Positions 24,401-34,707 of a stretch of DNA of 64,000 nt are shown here, piece by piece. Within the stretch, counting starts at the first letter, position 1. Each line of letters starts with the position of its first letter. The translations under genes were made by a program, and so were the position numbers. The DNA is taken from contig CM075347.1 in the NCBI GenBank assembly GCA_037693485.1, positions 146,085,501 to 146,149,500 on the forward strand, given 5' to 3'. Under the pieces are notes generated by a model. It was not told the DNA's origin. It made no database searches and saw nothing but the letters and a program-made list of their open reading frames with translations. This DNA is from Kitagawia praeruptora (taxonomy: Eukaryota; Streptophyta; Magnoliopsida; Apiales; Apiaceae).

Positions 24401-25499
24401 AGAATTGATGGAACAAGTTTATATCCATTAACAAGCATCAGCTTGGGAAATATTGGTGATTTTTCCTTTCCAACTAGATACGACTACTTTGTGGAGTCCT
24501 ATCAACAAGTAATATACTTGGGGAAAGGGGGAGGAACTTCACGTTTCAAAGTTATGGATGTGAAATGAACTAGGAGATGCGTAAGTGACCCAGTGGCGCC
24601 GGTCCAGCAAATGGCCCAACCGTTGGCCGGGGGGTTCCAGAGGGCGGTAGACAAGTAAATCCGTCGGTGCTTCCTTCTACATGTAGTAAACAAGAGGTGG
24701 GGAGCATAACATGTGACTGATCATCGTGTAAATGCTATGTCTCCTGGCGCGTCAAACTCCAGTATTAGTTCATCTCTCAATGTTGGAAACTTCCTGCAAC
24801 CTTATCATTATTGGCAGGTTTGAAAAGTGTTTGAATTGGAATTGCAATATTCTTCCTGCAAGTTCCTCTATTATAAAAAGTTGATAATATCTGGCTCATC
24901 TTTGACATAGCAGATATTTATTCAAAACAAATATATTTTGAGTTACCTTGTAACTTCATCTCATACCTTATATTGGTACTACATCGTTAATGCATGGCAT
25001 ATGGTTTCAAAGATATTTGGACTGTTATATATTATCACTGTTCAATTATATTTTTGGTGGGCTATTGCTCACCCTTGCTTTATTTATTTATATCACAACA
25101 ACAGCTAGATCAGATGGCCGCGCAAGGCATGCCCAACATAAGCAGGTGTCAGCCGTCAGAGGATTAACCGATGAGGTCATAGCTACCATTGCTGAGGATG
25201 CAGCTTCTGGTAGGCTAGTTGTTAGCATTTGATCCTCTAATGTATTTATATATATGGCATATATCAATGGATGGCAAAGAGCATGTAATTGTAAAATTGT
25301 AATTCTTTGGGTTGTAAGAACTCAAACTTGTGATTAATAATATTGACGATTACTCTGATTTCATCTCTGGGACTATAACGGGTGTGTTTTATGTTATTGT
25401 TTTGGGTCACAAGGTTGTAATTTAGATTATGTTGGTTTTGTGGTTGGATATTGAGACCGTAACGACCAGATCCCTGACCCCGGATCTGGGGGTGTTACA
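21434..25499 (+). repeat. 3' LTR of the Tekay-like element (part shared with the 5' LTR)
   Basis: 4066 bp match 11889-15955 with about 15-16 differences, including one 1-bp indel in the AT array and the tatataag to tatacaag change. It ends GGTGTTACA followed by CTCAT. It includes its own copy of the AT-rich array (23155-24100). Confidence 0.93.
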
Positions 25500-25509
25500 C
25501 TCATTTTCC
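25500..25509 (-). pseudogene. First 10 bp of the interrupted TOPLESS exon
   Basis: The minus strand reads GGAAAATGAG after an acceptor (atgaacag), coding E-N-E (the first codon completed by the previous exon). CTCAT, the target duplication, overlaps it. The exon continues at 11122 downwards. Confidence 0.8.
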
Positions 25510-25598
25510 CTGTTCATATAATACACGATAAATTTACAGTGAATTTAAAAATTAGTAGCTCTCATAAAGCTAATCAATAAAAATTGTAAATATATATA

Positions 25599-25739
25599 CT
25601 TGAAATTTTCCAAGGTTAAAAGCTGAGTAATCTCCTTGAAAAGCTTTTCATTGAACGACAGAAAAACTTTAAGATCCTTGACCAGGACTTCTACAGCTTT
25701 GGGACGATCATTTCTAACAAAAATTGCAATGTCCCGGAA
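25599..25739 (-). pseudogene. TOPLESS/TPR-type exon (CTLH region), captured by CACTA 1
   Basis: The minus strand reads NDRPKAVEVLVKDLKVFLSF then NEKLFKEITQLLTLENFK. It matches the conserved CTLH part of TOPLESS-family co-repressors, where the wording is DRPKAVEILVKDLKVFSTFNEELFKEITQLLTLENFR. It is bounded by an acceptor (aattttag) upstream; the usual donor GT downstream has become 'aagtatata'. The next TOPLESS exon follows at its normal relative position. The preceding LisH exon is missing; only non-matching AT-rich sequence follows to 26040. Confidence 0.92.
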
Positions 25740-26041
25740 CTAAAATTATATTTCGGAAAACAATCTAAAATTATCAAGAACTAAATAGGCATACTGGAAT
25801 AAGTTACACACTTGTCCAAAGCCCCAATTTTACCTCGAACTGAAAGCCCCAATTGAAGTCCGTGAAGAAAAAGCCCCAATCGAAGCCCTAATTGAAAATA
25901 AAAACACAAGAATGAAGAAGAGCAAAATCAAATAAGTAATAAAGAACATAATCAAAATAGTTTACCAATTAATTAAACCAAGCCATGGAAGCCCCAAATT
26001 ATCACCTACAAATCAAAAAATAAAATGATACATCGAACTGA

Positions 26042-26217
26042 GATTGAGAGAGAACGAGAGAGATGAGAGATTTGAGAGAGAACGAGAGAGAGGGAGAGAG
26101 AGAGAGATGGGAGATTTGAGAGATGATGAGATTTGAGATGGGAGCTAGAGATATTCAGTCGCGCGAGAGAGAAAGAGTCGAGAGAGAGAGAGAGTCGAGA
26201 GAGAGAGTCGAGAGATG
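26042..26217 (+). repeat. GA-rich simple repeat
   Basis: Repeated gagagagaacgagagagatg and gagtcgagagagagag. It may be the 5' leader of a captured gene read on the minus strand, because 'ccctaattgaa' phrases lie beside it at 25840-25920. Confidence 0.8.
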
Positions 26218-26397
26218 AGACATAGAGATTTTGTTTATTTAGTTTTTAATTTGTTTAATTTGTGTGAAGGGGTACAATAATTGTGTAGGCGGGGAGAATA
26301 TTTTGTTAATGGGGGGAAATTTTGACTTAGTGGGTGAAAATTTCGCTAAGGGGGAAACAAAAATGAAGGGCGCGCGTTTTCATTTTTTAAAGGCTGA

Positions 26398-26545
26398 ATT
26401 TAGACATCAGTTTTAAAAACAGTGATGTCTACGAAAAGCACAGACATCAGTTTAATTCGGGGTGATGTTATTACATATTTTAACATCAGTGGCATTTACG
26501 ACTAATGTCTAAAGCGTGATGTCTATTGAACTTTTTCTTGTAGTG
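26398..26545 (-). repeat. CACTA 1 right subterminal repeats and TIR
   Basis: agacatcag, gtgatgtct and acatcagtgg motifs repeat, then tgatgtctattgaac leads into TTTTTCTTGTAGTG. It mirrors the left end at 6402. Confidence 0.88.
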
Positions 26546-27120
26546 AAGTGTCTTGAAGAGTGCGTTCGCCAAGGCCCTACTTGAGTGCAAAAGCAGCAAC
26601 GGGTTTTTATACACAAAATCATTTAGACTCGCACAATCATACTTGCATCTATGGAATATATATGTGTGTGCGCTATGTACATTTTATATGTGAGCTGCTT
26701 AGCTCATGCTACTAATCACCTTTTCTGACTGTCTTGGTAGACAGGAGGGTTCTGGAAGATTGAAGCTTATTTTCAATAGCAGGAGTTTCATGGCATTACT
26801 CACGGGGCATCTCACATGAAGACCAACTTCGGAGGGAAAAGGAACATCTCGAGGATTCGGGTTATATTTTTCAAGGAACAAGGCTGGAAGCTAAGAAGTT
26901 CAGGTTACAAGGTTAGGATGCTCATGATTGAAATAGGCACTCCATACGTGGTCTAAGGAATTTGGAAGACTCCATTTTAGGATTCAGAAGGGGTACGTAT
27001 GTGGAAGCATTATGTTTCCTGTTTCTTACGCCGAGTTAGCTCATGTAAGCTTGGAAGCATGATGTGTAAGCTATGTATTTCTCTGAGGAAGATAAGGAAG
27101 GATTGGGCCTCGACTTATTT

Positions 27121-27163
27121 TGGTTCCTTTTGCATTTAATAGCTACAAGGAACCGGGGGTAGT
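27121..27163 (+). promoter_or_regulatory. Hairpin and polypurine tract before the 3' LTR
   Basis: GGTTCCTTTTGCATT...AGCTACAAGGAACC forms a stem whose right arm runs straight into gggggtagt and then the LTR TG. The hairpin adjoining the polypurine tract is conserved with the copy at 2593. Confidence 0.6.
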
Positions 27164-28089
27164 TGTTGTGCCCAAAATTCGCCTTGGGCTTGATTTAAGG
27201 CCCATTAAGGTTATAGGCCCAATCTGTGTGGATATGGAAGAACATGATAGGTTAGGCATGGATGCATGGGCCCAATATGCCTTGGAGAAGTACTTGAAGA
27301 TGAAGATTTTGGAATCTAAGTTCGGGGTTCATCCATCAGGGGTTTAGGTGTCTGAACCCCCAGGTAGGGGTAATACCGTATGGAGGTAAGATAGGGGTTC
27401 ACCCGGGTGATAGGTCCCTAGACATGGGTACGTGTACGTACCCCGAAGGTTTCAAGAAAAACGCACCAACAGTTCTGCAGCTTCCTAAATTATAGGAGAA
27501 CGGATAGGAGGCGCCCTAACTGACTTAAGGATAAGTCCTAAACATCAGGAACAGGTCAACAACATCAGTTAACACAGATAATCATTATATATACATGGAT
27601 TATGTATATATATGAGGATATATGATGGAAAATCATATAAATATGAAGATAATCATGGATTTATGGATATATAACTGGGAAATCATGGTTGGTGGAATAA
27701 CTACTGTATAATCATATCAAAACGTGGTTGGGCTATCAACAAGGACTCCAAAACCCTAGAACTACATGGGACTTGATTCATATAAATATAGGATATGTAG
27801 GCACTTTGCAGGGGTTGAATCTCACTTCACTCTACATGGATCATGTAGAAAACTTGAGCAATACACATCTCTGGCAGCTGGGATCGATTGAGTAGGAATT
27901 ACTCCGTCCTTGCTGTCCGGTGACCTTGCAAACTCAGTCCCAAAATCATTACAAACAACCGTCCACTCTGGCAATTGAACGCCGGGCTGTAAACGCTTGA
28001 ACACCGATTCTGCAGCCGGAAATCAAGCGATTCATCCTTTATTCCAGCGATATTCTCTCGAAGTGTTGTACCAAATTCCTCTCACAACA
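27164..28089 (+). repeat. 3' LTR of the non-coding retrotransposon
   Basis: It starts TGTTGTGCCC, ends CTCACAACA (inverted TGTTGTG/CACAACA) and is 926 bp. A TATA-like 'catataaatatagg' lies at 27779-27792. The five bases after it are acgat; the matching left duplication would be outside the window. Confidence 0.75.
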
Positions 28090-30624
28090 ACGATATAATT
28101 TTATATAAATATATAATTAAATAGTATTTATTTTTGAAATACCTTCATTATTCAATTCTCTAGTAATATATATTTAAATAATTTTTATTAATTATATTTA
28201 TTTTCATTTATTTATTAACATTAATATTTTAATTTCGGTTTGTGCCCAACCCATGATGATTATCAACTAGTTTCAAATTAAGTTGCAATATAAAATAATG
28301 TTCGAATTTCAAATCAAAACGGAAAATTTTAGCAGATATGGTTGATGTAAACGTAAAATTCATCTAGATTATCATTTTTGCAATAAATTAAATAACTGCT
28401 TTTTTTTTTGTAATAAATATAATGAAACCCGTGATATTTGAATTTTCTTAATAAGAACTAATACGAGTCCCTAGCATTTTTCATGTTATTACGGATTTAT
28501 TTACAGTTACCTAATACTGTTCCGCTCAGTACTTGAATATTTAGTTTCAAACATCTTTAGAGGGAAAAGAATCGCAAAAAAAAAAAACAAAAACAAAAAA
28601 AAAAAAAACAAAACAAAACAAAAAAAGAATGAAAAGAAGGTAACCTCAAATTAGCAAATTTCAGCATTCCGACTAATTTGGCCGATAGTTCATAAAACGA
28701 AACATAAATAGCACGTGCCTAATTATCTAAACACAAGAATAATTTTAATTTTTTTTTTTTGAAAAGAACACAGGAATAACTCTGATCATGAAAAAGAGAC
28801 TTTGGTTCGTCGAGAGTTCAAGGATTAAATTTGAGATTTTGATATGAACAATGGGGGCTTCATGTTGTTAATAGCTTAACGTAAGCTACAACTTTTAGGC
28901 ACTGCACGATGAATATCGGTGTAGAAATAGCTTCATTGTACCAAGCTGGATATGATAATATTATCGTGATTATATGTTGCTGAAGAACTTGTAAAGGCTT
29001 GTGAGAATCTCTTCCATAGATTGGACATATAAAACAAACCACCATTTTCATTAGTTTCCTCACCATTGCATCGATGACGATGAAAACCTCCTAAACTCGA
29101 GCAACATATAATGACGTTGTTCGAGTTGATAATGCTATCGTATCAAGCTTGTCATGATAAATATATTTATACCCTGTATTCATCTTGCTTGCATTGCCTC
29201 TAAGGTGTCAAGGTGTGCAATGTTTCGCCAATTACCACTAAAGGCATGCTTCCGGTAGACTTTTTTCTTGATCGATAGTAGATTGATATGGTAGTATGAA
29301 ATTTTTTAATTGATTTTGTTGATGTAAATACAGTAAATCCATTTATTATTACAACAAATCAGGATCTGACAATATATTTGAGAAAAATTTTGATAACGAA
29401 TTTTATATCTCTAACATTACTTTTTTAGCTTACATACTTTACTTTGCATGAAGTTAATGCTACCGTGACCAAATTAAATTTGCGAAATAGATATGCTATA
29501 AAAAATAGTCCATCCCTTAGTATGGAGGAGTATTTCTGATCCATTATATATATAGTTCGACATTTTATTGACGTGTTACTAAAATTTAAAATTTTTGTAC
29601 AGCTCTTCAGGTTGCCAGCTCAGCAAACTTTTGCCAATTGTTGTTATTCAGTTAAAAGTATTTAATAGATTTCACTACGATATTTGGGACACCTATTCAC
29701 GGACTGTCACATCATGATCTATATATATCCAGTTTCATGCTACTACACATAATTCGCAGGATGTTCAAAAACAATATCATCGCATAAACGTACGTATATC
29801 TGCATATTTGGTAAGCCTATTATATATACACAACTATAATGTTTTGATCTTTGCTGCTTGTTTTTATTCTTGAATTCAGCTAGCTGTTAGTCTCGAGAAT
29901 TCTTTTACTTTGTTGATTTGTATGTGGCAGGCTTATTGTTTGATTACTACAGTAATACCCTGCTTCTGCTTCAAATGTGAATTTCGATTAATATAACTGC
30001 TAGTTATCTAAACCGTATGAGATTTCAGTTCAGTATTATGAGTACCCATGCACATATGTGTTCTTAATGCTTTGGATATCACTTAGGTATATAATTTAGC
30101 AATGGCCGGTGATGTCCCAGAGAGGCAATCTTAGGCTATAGAACACGACACAGCATGTGCTAAAAGAAGGCACTTGATAGTAAAAGGCGAGTGTTTGTTT
30201 GGTGATGGAGCATGTAAGGAGGGACTGCATAACCTTAAATTTGTTTACAGTCCACCTTACATCTGATAATAGTTGTAAGGGAGTAATTTATTTAAAACAG
30301 TTTCCAATGTTTTTGAAAATGATAAAGTATTATATAAATATTTTTCCAGAAATTAAATTTCTATATTTTGGCTAAAAAATTTTTTTTGATTAAATATATT
30401 TGAGAAAGAATGAAATTTTAGGAAAATTGCTTGAACTTTAGAGTTACACAAATAAAGGAAGTTCATACATGAGAATTAATATTTATAATTTTTTGTAACG
30501 TTAAAAGTATTTAGAATAGTAAAAAATAAAGGGGGTTATTTCATAAATATCTAATATTAGAAAGATTTTTGCGAAAATACAGTTTTTTCAAAAAAATATT
30601 TTGCAAGAATACCAATCTATACTA
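28090..30624. other. AT-rich intergenic DNA
   Basis: No gene is recognised. There is an A-rich tract with aaaac units at about 28576-28627. A short degraded frame begins at 30102 (MAGDVPERQS then a stop, continuing through ...GECLFGDGACKEG). It could be a relic of a small Cys-containing protein but I cannot support that. Confidence 0.5.
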
Positions 30625-31411
30625 TCTATACTATTATATCCTTATATATAATAAGCGTAAGAGAGATTTTATCCATAATTTTGATTTTGTCACTTTATTA
30701 CCAAAAATAATCTCAACCGTCGAATCTAATATTTTTAAAAATAGACGATCAAGATTATATCATATTAAAAATGAAATTATAATCTAAAAAGGATATCATT
30801 AAAAAAGGTTGTATTGGAATTGACTTTTAAAAAAAATATATATTTTGAAAAGTATATAATCGTAATTGGACGTGTAAAACTTAATATAAATCAATTTTTA
30901 ACAATTTGCTATGTAATAACATATAATTATTAAAAAATTAATATATTTAATAGATATTTAAAAAAAGATCGCGGGGTTCTAAGTAAAAAAGAGATAGTTG
31001 TCATTACAAAACAGAACACAAAAAATTAAAGTACAACGTTGTACGTACGTAGATTAGATCTAAATTAAATTCATATTGAATTATTAATATCTTTATATTG
31101 ACATTCAACTCTAACCACGTATAGCTACTACCGGGAAATATGTATAAAAAACTAAAATAAAAAATATTAAGAAAAGAATTATCAATTTACTCTTAACCTT
31201 ATAAAAGCGATAATTCTTAATTATCAATGATCATTATAAAATTTAAAATCGTGTTTTAAACTATTTAAAAATTTACTCTCAATGTGTAATGAAATAATTT
31301 CGATGACGCCATACATAAAAATAGCAATTTTCAAAACAAAACACATAAAAATTAATATATCAAATAAAGAAAATTAAAGAAAAAACGTGCATCGCACCGA
31401 TTATAAGCTAG
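30625..31411 (+). mobile_element. Probable non-autonomous Helitron
   Basis: The right end is gtgcatcgcac (small hairpin) ... ttataagCTAG followed by T, the classic plant Helitron 3' terminus (hairpin about 10 nt before CTRR). The left end TCTATACTATTATAT follows an A, consistent with insertion between A and T and a TC start. It is 787 bp, AT-rich and non-coding. The left end is less certain, because 'tctatacta' is locally duplicated. Confidence 0.6.
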
Positions 31412-31584
31412 TATTATAAAAGATGAAATATTAAAGTTTTGGTACGATACAATACTTGTCTTATTTAATTGTTTTACTTTATTATCCTTAATTATTAAAA
31501 TATTTCATTTTCTCCTTTTTAAAACTTTTCTAGCCAAAATCTTTTTTTTTTCAAAAATTTGGTCATTCCAATTAATAAAATAAA

Positions 31585-31696
31585 CTAATAATATTATAAT
31601 TACTAATAACTAACTGATTATCTTTTCAAGCTAAAAAGTAATATCACGGGCCATTCAATTTAATGAAAAAAAACTAATAAAATTATAATTACTAAT
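31585..31696. repeat. AT-rich degenerate tandem repeat (left part)
   Basis: Units with 'attactaataactaactgat' plus 'tatcttttcagctaaaa' are interrupted by the Tat element and continue at 58551. The last five bases (31692-31696, CTAAT) are the Tat target duplication. Confidence 0.6.
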
Positions 31697-32194
31697 TGTT
31701 GTGGATTAAAATCTAGGTCACGAATTTGTAATTAATGCTAGGGTTCGGGAGCTTTTCGCTTTAATGGCTGTTTCCGTGTTCGAGACTGATCGGTCCTCAT
31801 AGAGTGCCTACGTATCTCGTTATTGAGAATCAAGCCAAGACGTAGTTCTGAGAATGAGGGGTCAGATCCTTTATATAGGCTGAGAAGCCCTAAAATCGTA
31901 GTAGGGTTAGGTGACTTGGTGTGCAGGTCACCGACTAGAAGAAGGTTCTAGTCTCCTTCCATGTATGAATCAGTTTCCATGTTGAAGTATGTGCCTTGGA
32001 GGCTAAGTCATGCAAGAGTTATATCCTTGTTTGACTCTTATTTGCTGAGCTGTTTATTACCCCTAATATTAATTACGAAATTAATATTATAAAAAGGGTT
32101 TGGGCCTATCTGGTGGGCCCCACGTTTGGACCATTCTAGGTCTAATTAATGCCACATTAAATGTGTCTTTAGGGCTTATTTTTAGCCCATATCA
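31697..32194 (-). repeat. Tat 3' LTR
   Basis: Plus-strand text runs TGTTGTGG...CCATATCA. A TATA box on the minus strand (tatataaa) lies near 31870. About 1.6% divergent from the right LTR by eye count. Confidence 0.93.
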
Positions 32195-32210
32195 TTTGCC
32201 CCCCAACTTC
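32195..32210 (-). promoter_or_regulatory. Tat polypurine tract
   Basis: The minus strand reads aagttggggggcaaa directly before the LTR TGATATGGG. Confidence 0.85.
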
Positions 32211-32309
32211 TAGGAAAACTGATCAGGGTTCATCTTTATACACTAGTATTTCACGAGTATTGTCTTTATGCAAAGCGTGGAGCGACCGACGCATTTACGA
32301 CAATGTTAA

Positions 32310-32625
32310 TTCGATGCTAATCGGCACTAATAAGCCTTAACGACGTTTAAACAATGTTTAAACGATGTTGAACGACATAAAACGGCACTAACCTGTGCTT
32401 TTTGGCACTAATATGTGCTTATCAATGCTAATCGGCACTTAATCGGTGCTTATCAGCACTAATCCGTGCTTATCGGCACTAATCGGTGATAAACGATACT
32501 TAATTGGTGCTTATCGGCACTAATCGGTGCTTATCGACACTTATTTGCGCTAATCGGCAATAATTTATGCTTAACCGACACTAATCTGCGCTAATCGGCA
32601 CTAATCTAGTGCTAATCGGAGAAGA
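32310..32625 (+). repeat. ~22-bp repeat (cggcactaatcggtgcttat)
   Basis: About 14 imperfect copies of cggcactaatcggtgcttat and half-units occur in the Tat 3' non-coding region, with related cgacgttaaacg words beside it. Confidence 0.85.
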
Positions 32626-32654
32626 CTCAGGACAATTGCAGCCTCTTCCAGGCA

Positions 32655-33015
32655 GCTAGCCTGCCGACAAGGGTCCTGGTTAGCTGCCAGGTGCTCCTGG
32701 TCGGCTGCAGGTGATCCTGGTCGGCTGCAGGTGATCCTGGTCGGCTGCAGGTGATCCTGGTCGGCCAGACCCTTCCCATGGCACCTGGTCGGCTGCTAGT
32801 GCTCCTTGGTGGCTAACAGGTGCGCCTTGGTGGCTGACAAGTGCGCCTTGGTGGCTGACAAGTGCTCCTCGATGGCTGAAGGTGCTCCTCGATGGCTGAA
32901 GGTGCTCCTGGTCGGCCAGACCCTTCCCATGGCACCTGGTCGGCTGCCAGTGCTCCTTGGTGGCCTGCCACGTGCTCCTGGTTGCCTGCCATGTGCTCCT
33001 TGATCGCCGGCAAGT
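32655..33015 (+). repeat. Minisatellite based on ctcctggtcggctgccaggtg
   Basis: A 21-bp unit in many variants (gatcctggtcggctgcaggt x4, gcgccttggtggctgacaag x3, ctcctcgatggctgaaggtg x2). A longer block containing 'cagacccttcccatggcacctggtcgg' is repeated at about 32765 and 32918. Confidence 0.9.
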
Positions 33016-33229
33016 TAACGGGAGACCCATGTTGACTTTTAATGATGCCACACGATGTTTAAACAATGTTTCAATGTTTTTTAAACGACGTTAAATGGCA
33101 TAAAACGGCACTTCATGGTGCTAATAGACTCTATGCGGCGCTAAGTTGAAGGTCGATGTTTGTCCCGGAATGTAAGAAACCTTCATCAGAACCATCAAAC
33201 GATCCAACCAACTGACGGGAGGTGCCAAG

Positions 33230-34025
33230 ATAGGTGCTAGGAGGTCGGCTGGAGCCCCTCCATGGCACCTGGTCGGCTGGAGGATGCTCCTGGTCGGCCA
33301 GGGGGTGCCAGGAGGTCGGCTGGAGATCCTCCGTGGCACCTGGTCGGCTAGAGGATGCTCCTGGTCGGCCAGGGGGTGCTCCTAGTCGGCTAGAGCCTTC
33401 CAAGGTTGTAGAAAACTCCATGACCTTCGCGTGGACTATAAGATCGTCCAAATCTGATACACGGAGCTCAAGATATGACCCAAACAGCGTGAGGTCGGAT
33501 TGGCAAGAGCTCCTGGTCGGCCAGACCTCTTCCTGGGCAGCTGGTCAGCTGCCAGTGCTCCTGGTCGGCTGGGGACCTTCCACGGTTGTAGAAAACTTCA
33601 TGAGCTTCGCGTGGACTGTAAGATCGTCCAAATCTGATACCCGGAGCTCAAGATATGACCCAAACAGCGTGAGGTCGGATTGGCAAGAGCTCCTGGTCGG
33701 CCAGACCTCTTCCTGGGCAGCTGGTCGGCTGCCAGTGCTCCTGGTCGGCTGGGGACCTTCCATGGTTGTAGAAAACTCTATGAGCTTCGCGTGGACTGTA
33801 AGATCGTCCAAATCTGATACCCGGAGCTCAAGATATGACACAAACAGTGTGAGGGCCTCTTGGGTGCTCACGGTCGGCTGCCAGGTGCTCCTGGTCGGCT
33901 GCCAGGTGCTCCTGGTCGGCCAAACCTCCTCCATGGCACCTGGTCGGCTGCCAGGTGCTCCTGGTTGCCTGCCAGGTGCTCCTGTTTGGATGCCAGGTGC
34001 TCCTAGTTGGCCGACAGGTTGACGG
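33230..34025 (+). repeat. 180-bp higher-order repeat, 2.5 copies, with flanking 21-bp units
   Basis: Blocks starting ggttgtagaaaactccatga at 33404, 33584 and 33764 repeat with an exact 180-bp period. Each contains a unique core (cgtggactrtaagatcgtcc ... gatatgacccaaacagcgtg) plus the 21-bp ctcctggtcggc units. The third copy breaks off near 33860. All long frames over this stretch, on both strands, come from the repeat. Confidence 0.92.
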
Positions 34026-34707
34026 GAGATCCATGTTGACTTCAGCAATGCTAAACGACGTTTCAATCTATGTTAAACGACGTTGAATGGCATAAGATGG
34101 CACTACACGGAGCTAATCGACGCTAGACGGCGCTAAGTTGGAGGTCGATGTTTTTTCCGGAAAGTGAGAAACCTTCAACAGAACCATCAAACGATTCAAC
34201 CAACTGACGGGAGGTGTCAGGAGGTCGGCTGAAGCCCCTCTGTGGCACCTGGTCGGCTGCCAGTGCTCCTGGTTGCCTGCCAGGTGCTCCTTGGCTGCTT
34301 TGTCGTGCCTCTCAGAGCTTTTCGCAATGCTTGGAATCATGTTCTTGAATCACGTCCTCGACTTTTGGATGTTGTATCCTTCCTTTCAAGGCATAATTAA
34401 TCTCTCTTTCTTGTTCTAGATGTGAAGCTTGTGATGAAGCTTTTTAGTTCTTGCCCCCCTTGTTTCATATGGTGGAGGTCTTGCTTCTCGTTTGATCGTT
34501 CAAGAAGTTTCTTTTCCACTGAGCAGTTGACTTCAAGTCTGGTGTGCCTTGGCTGGTTGTCAACCCTTTATCTTGATTCTAGGTTTCCAACCTTCTCCTT
34601 ATGCTCAATTGACAAATTTAATTGGAGGTAGAAAGCCTTTTTGGCCATCAAGGTTAAGATTTTGCGTCGGGATTCAAGATTTTAAGTATGGAATGACAAT
34701 GGACCTC
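34026..34707. other. Tat non-coding stretch
   Basis: A block at 34030-34290 is a diverged copy of 33040-33290 (ttaaacgacgtt...gaccatcaaacgatccaaccaactgacgggagg). The rest shows nothing recognisable. Integrase would be expected in this direction, but no zinc-finger or DDE motif is visible. Confidence 0.6.

Larger units (their letters stand above)
11128..25499 (+). mobile_element. Tekay/Del-like Ty3/gypsy retrotransposon with ~4.8-kb LTRs and dead pol
   Basis: The outer ends are TGTAAG...GTTACA with a perfect CTCAT duplication. The two LTRs share 4.07 kb (11889-15955 and 21434-25499) at about 99.6% identity by eye. A tRNA-iMet primer site follows the left LTR and a purine tract precedes the right one. 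The ~5.1-kb interior holds only relics of gypsy pol with stops and frameshifts. Large LTRs plus a non-coding interior resemble a LARD-type derivative that must use proteins supplied by relatives. The first ~760 bp of the left LTR and the corresponding ~350 bp at the right are unlike each other. Confidence 0.88.
6402..26545. mobile_element. CACTA (En/Spm-type) transposon 1 carrying host gene fragments
   Basis: The left end starts CACTACAAGAAAAA and the right end finishes TTTTTCTTGTAGTG. The first 29 bases of each end agree, inverted, at about 27 positions. The 3-bp sequence AAG flanks both sides (6399-6401 and 26546-26548), which is the target duplication expected of CACTA elements. Both subterminal regions carry many agacatcag/tgatgtct motifs. 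Without the retrotransposon nested at 11128-25499 the element is about 5.8 kb. No transposase (TnpA/TnpD-like) frame is visible, so it is probably non-autonomous. It carries TOPLESS and DEAH-helicase exons and two other exon-like pieces, all on the minus strand. Confidence 0.93.
1..28089 (+). mobile_element. Non-coding LTR retrotransposon (right part), split by a CACTA insertion
   Basis: The stretch 1-6401 continues, after the CACTA at 6402-26545, into 26549-27163 and then a 926-bp LTR. I infer one element because the same phrases occur on both sides of the CACTA: 'tttcttac..gag..gctca(t/c)gtaagctt' at about 735, 2510 and 27020, and a GGTTCCT..AGGAACC hairpin near 2593 and 27121. No gag or pol ORF of useful length exists in about 7 kb of internal sequence; the longest frames are repeat-driven. 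It is rich in minisatellites. The 5' LTR lies before the window. This resembles large non-autonomous (LARD-type) elements. Orientation + follows from the polypurine tract next to the LTR. Confidence 0.6.

Noticed and set aside
30102..30270. Small Cys-rich peptide gene
   Set aside because: The frame stops after ten codons, and the continuation has too little to identify.
33234..34022. 262-codon plus-strand frame (and 173-codon minus-strand frame) as a gene
   Set aside because: Both lie over the 180-bp/21-bp repeat whose period is a multiple of three; the peptide is a translated minisatellite.
34026..34707. Tat integrase
   Set aside because: No HHCC or DDE motif in any minus-strand frame.
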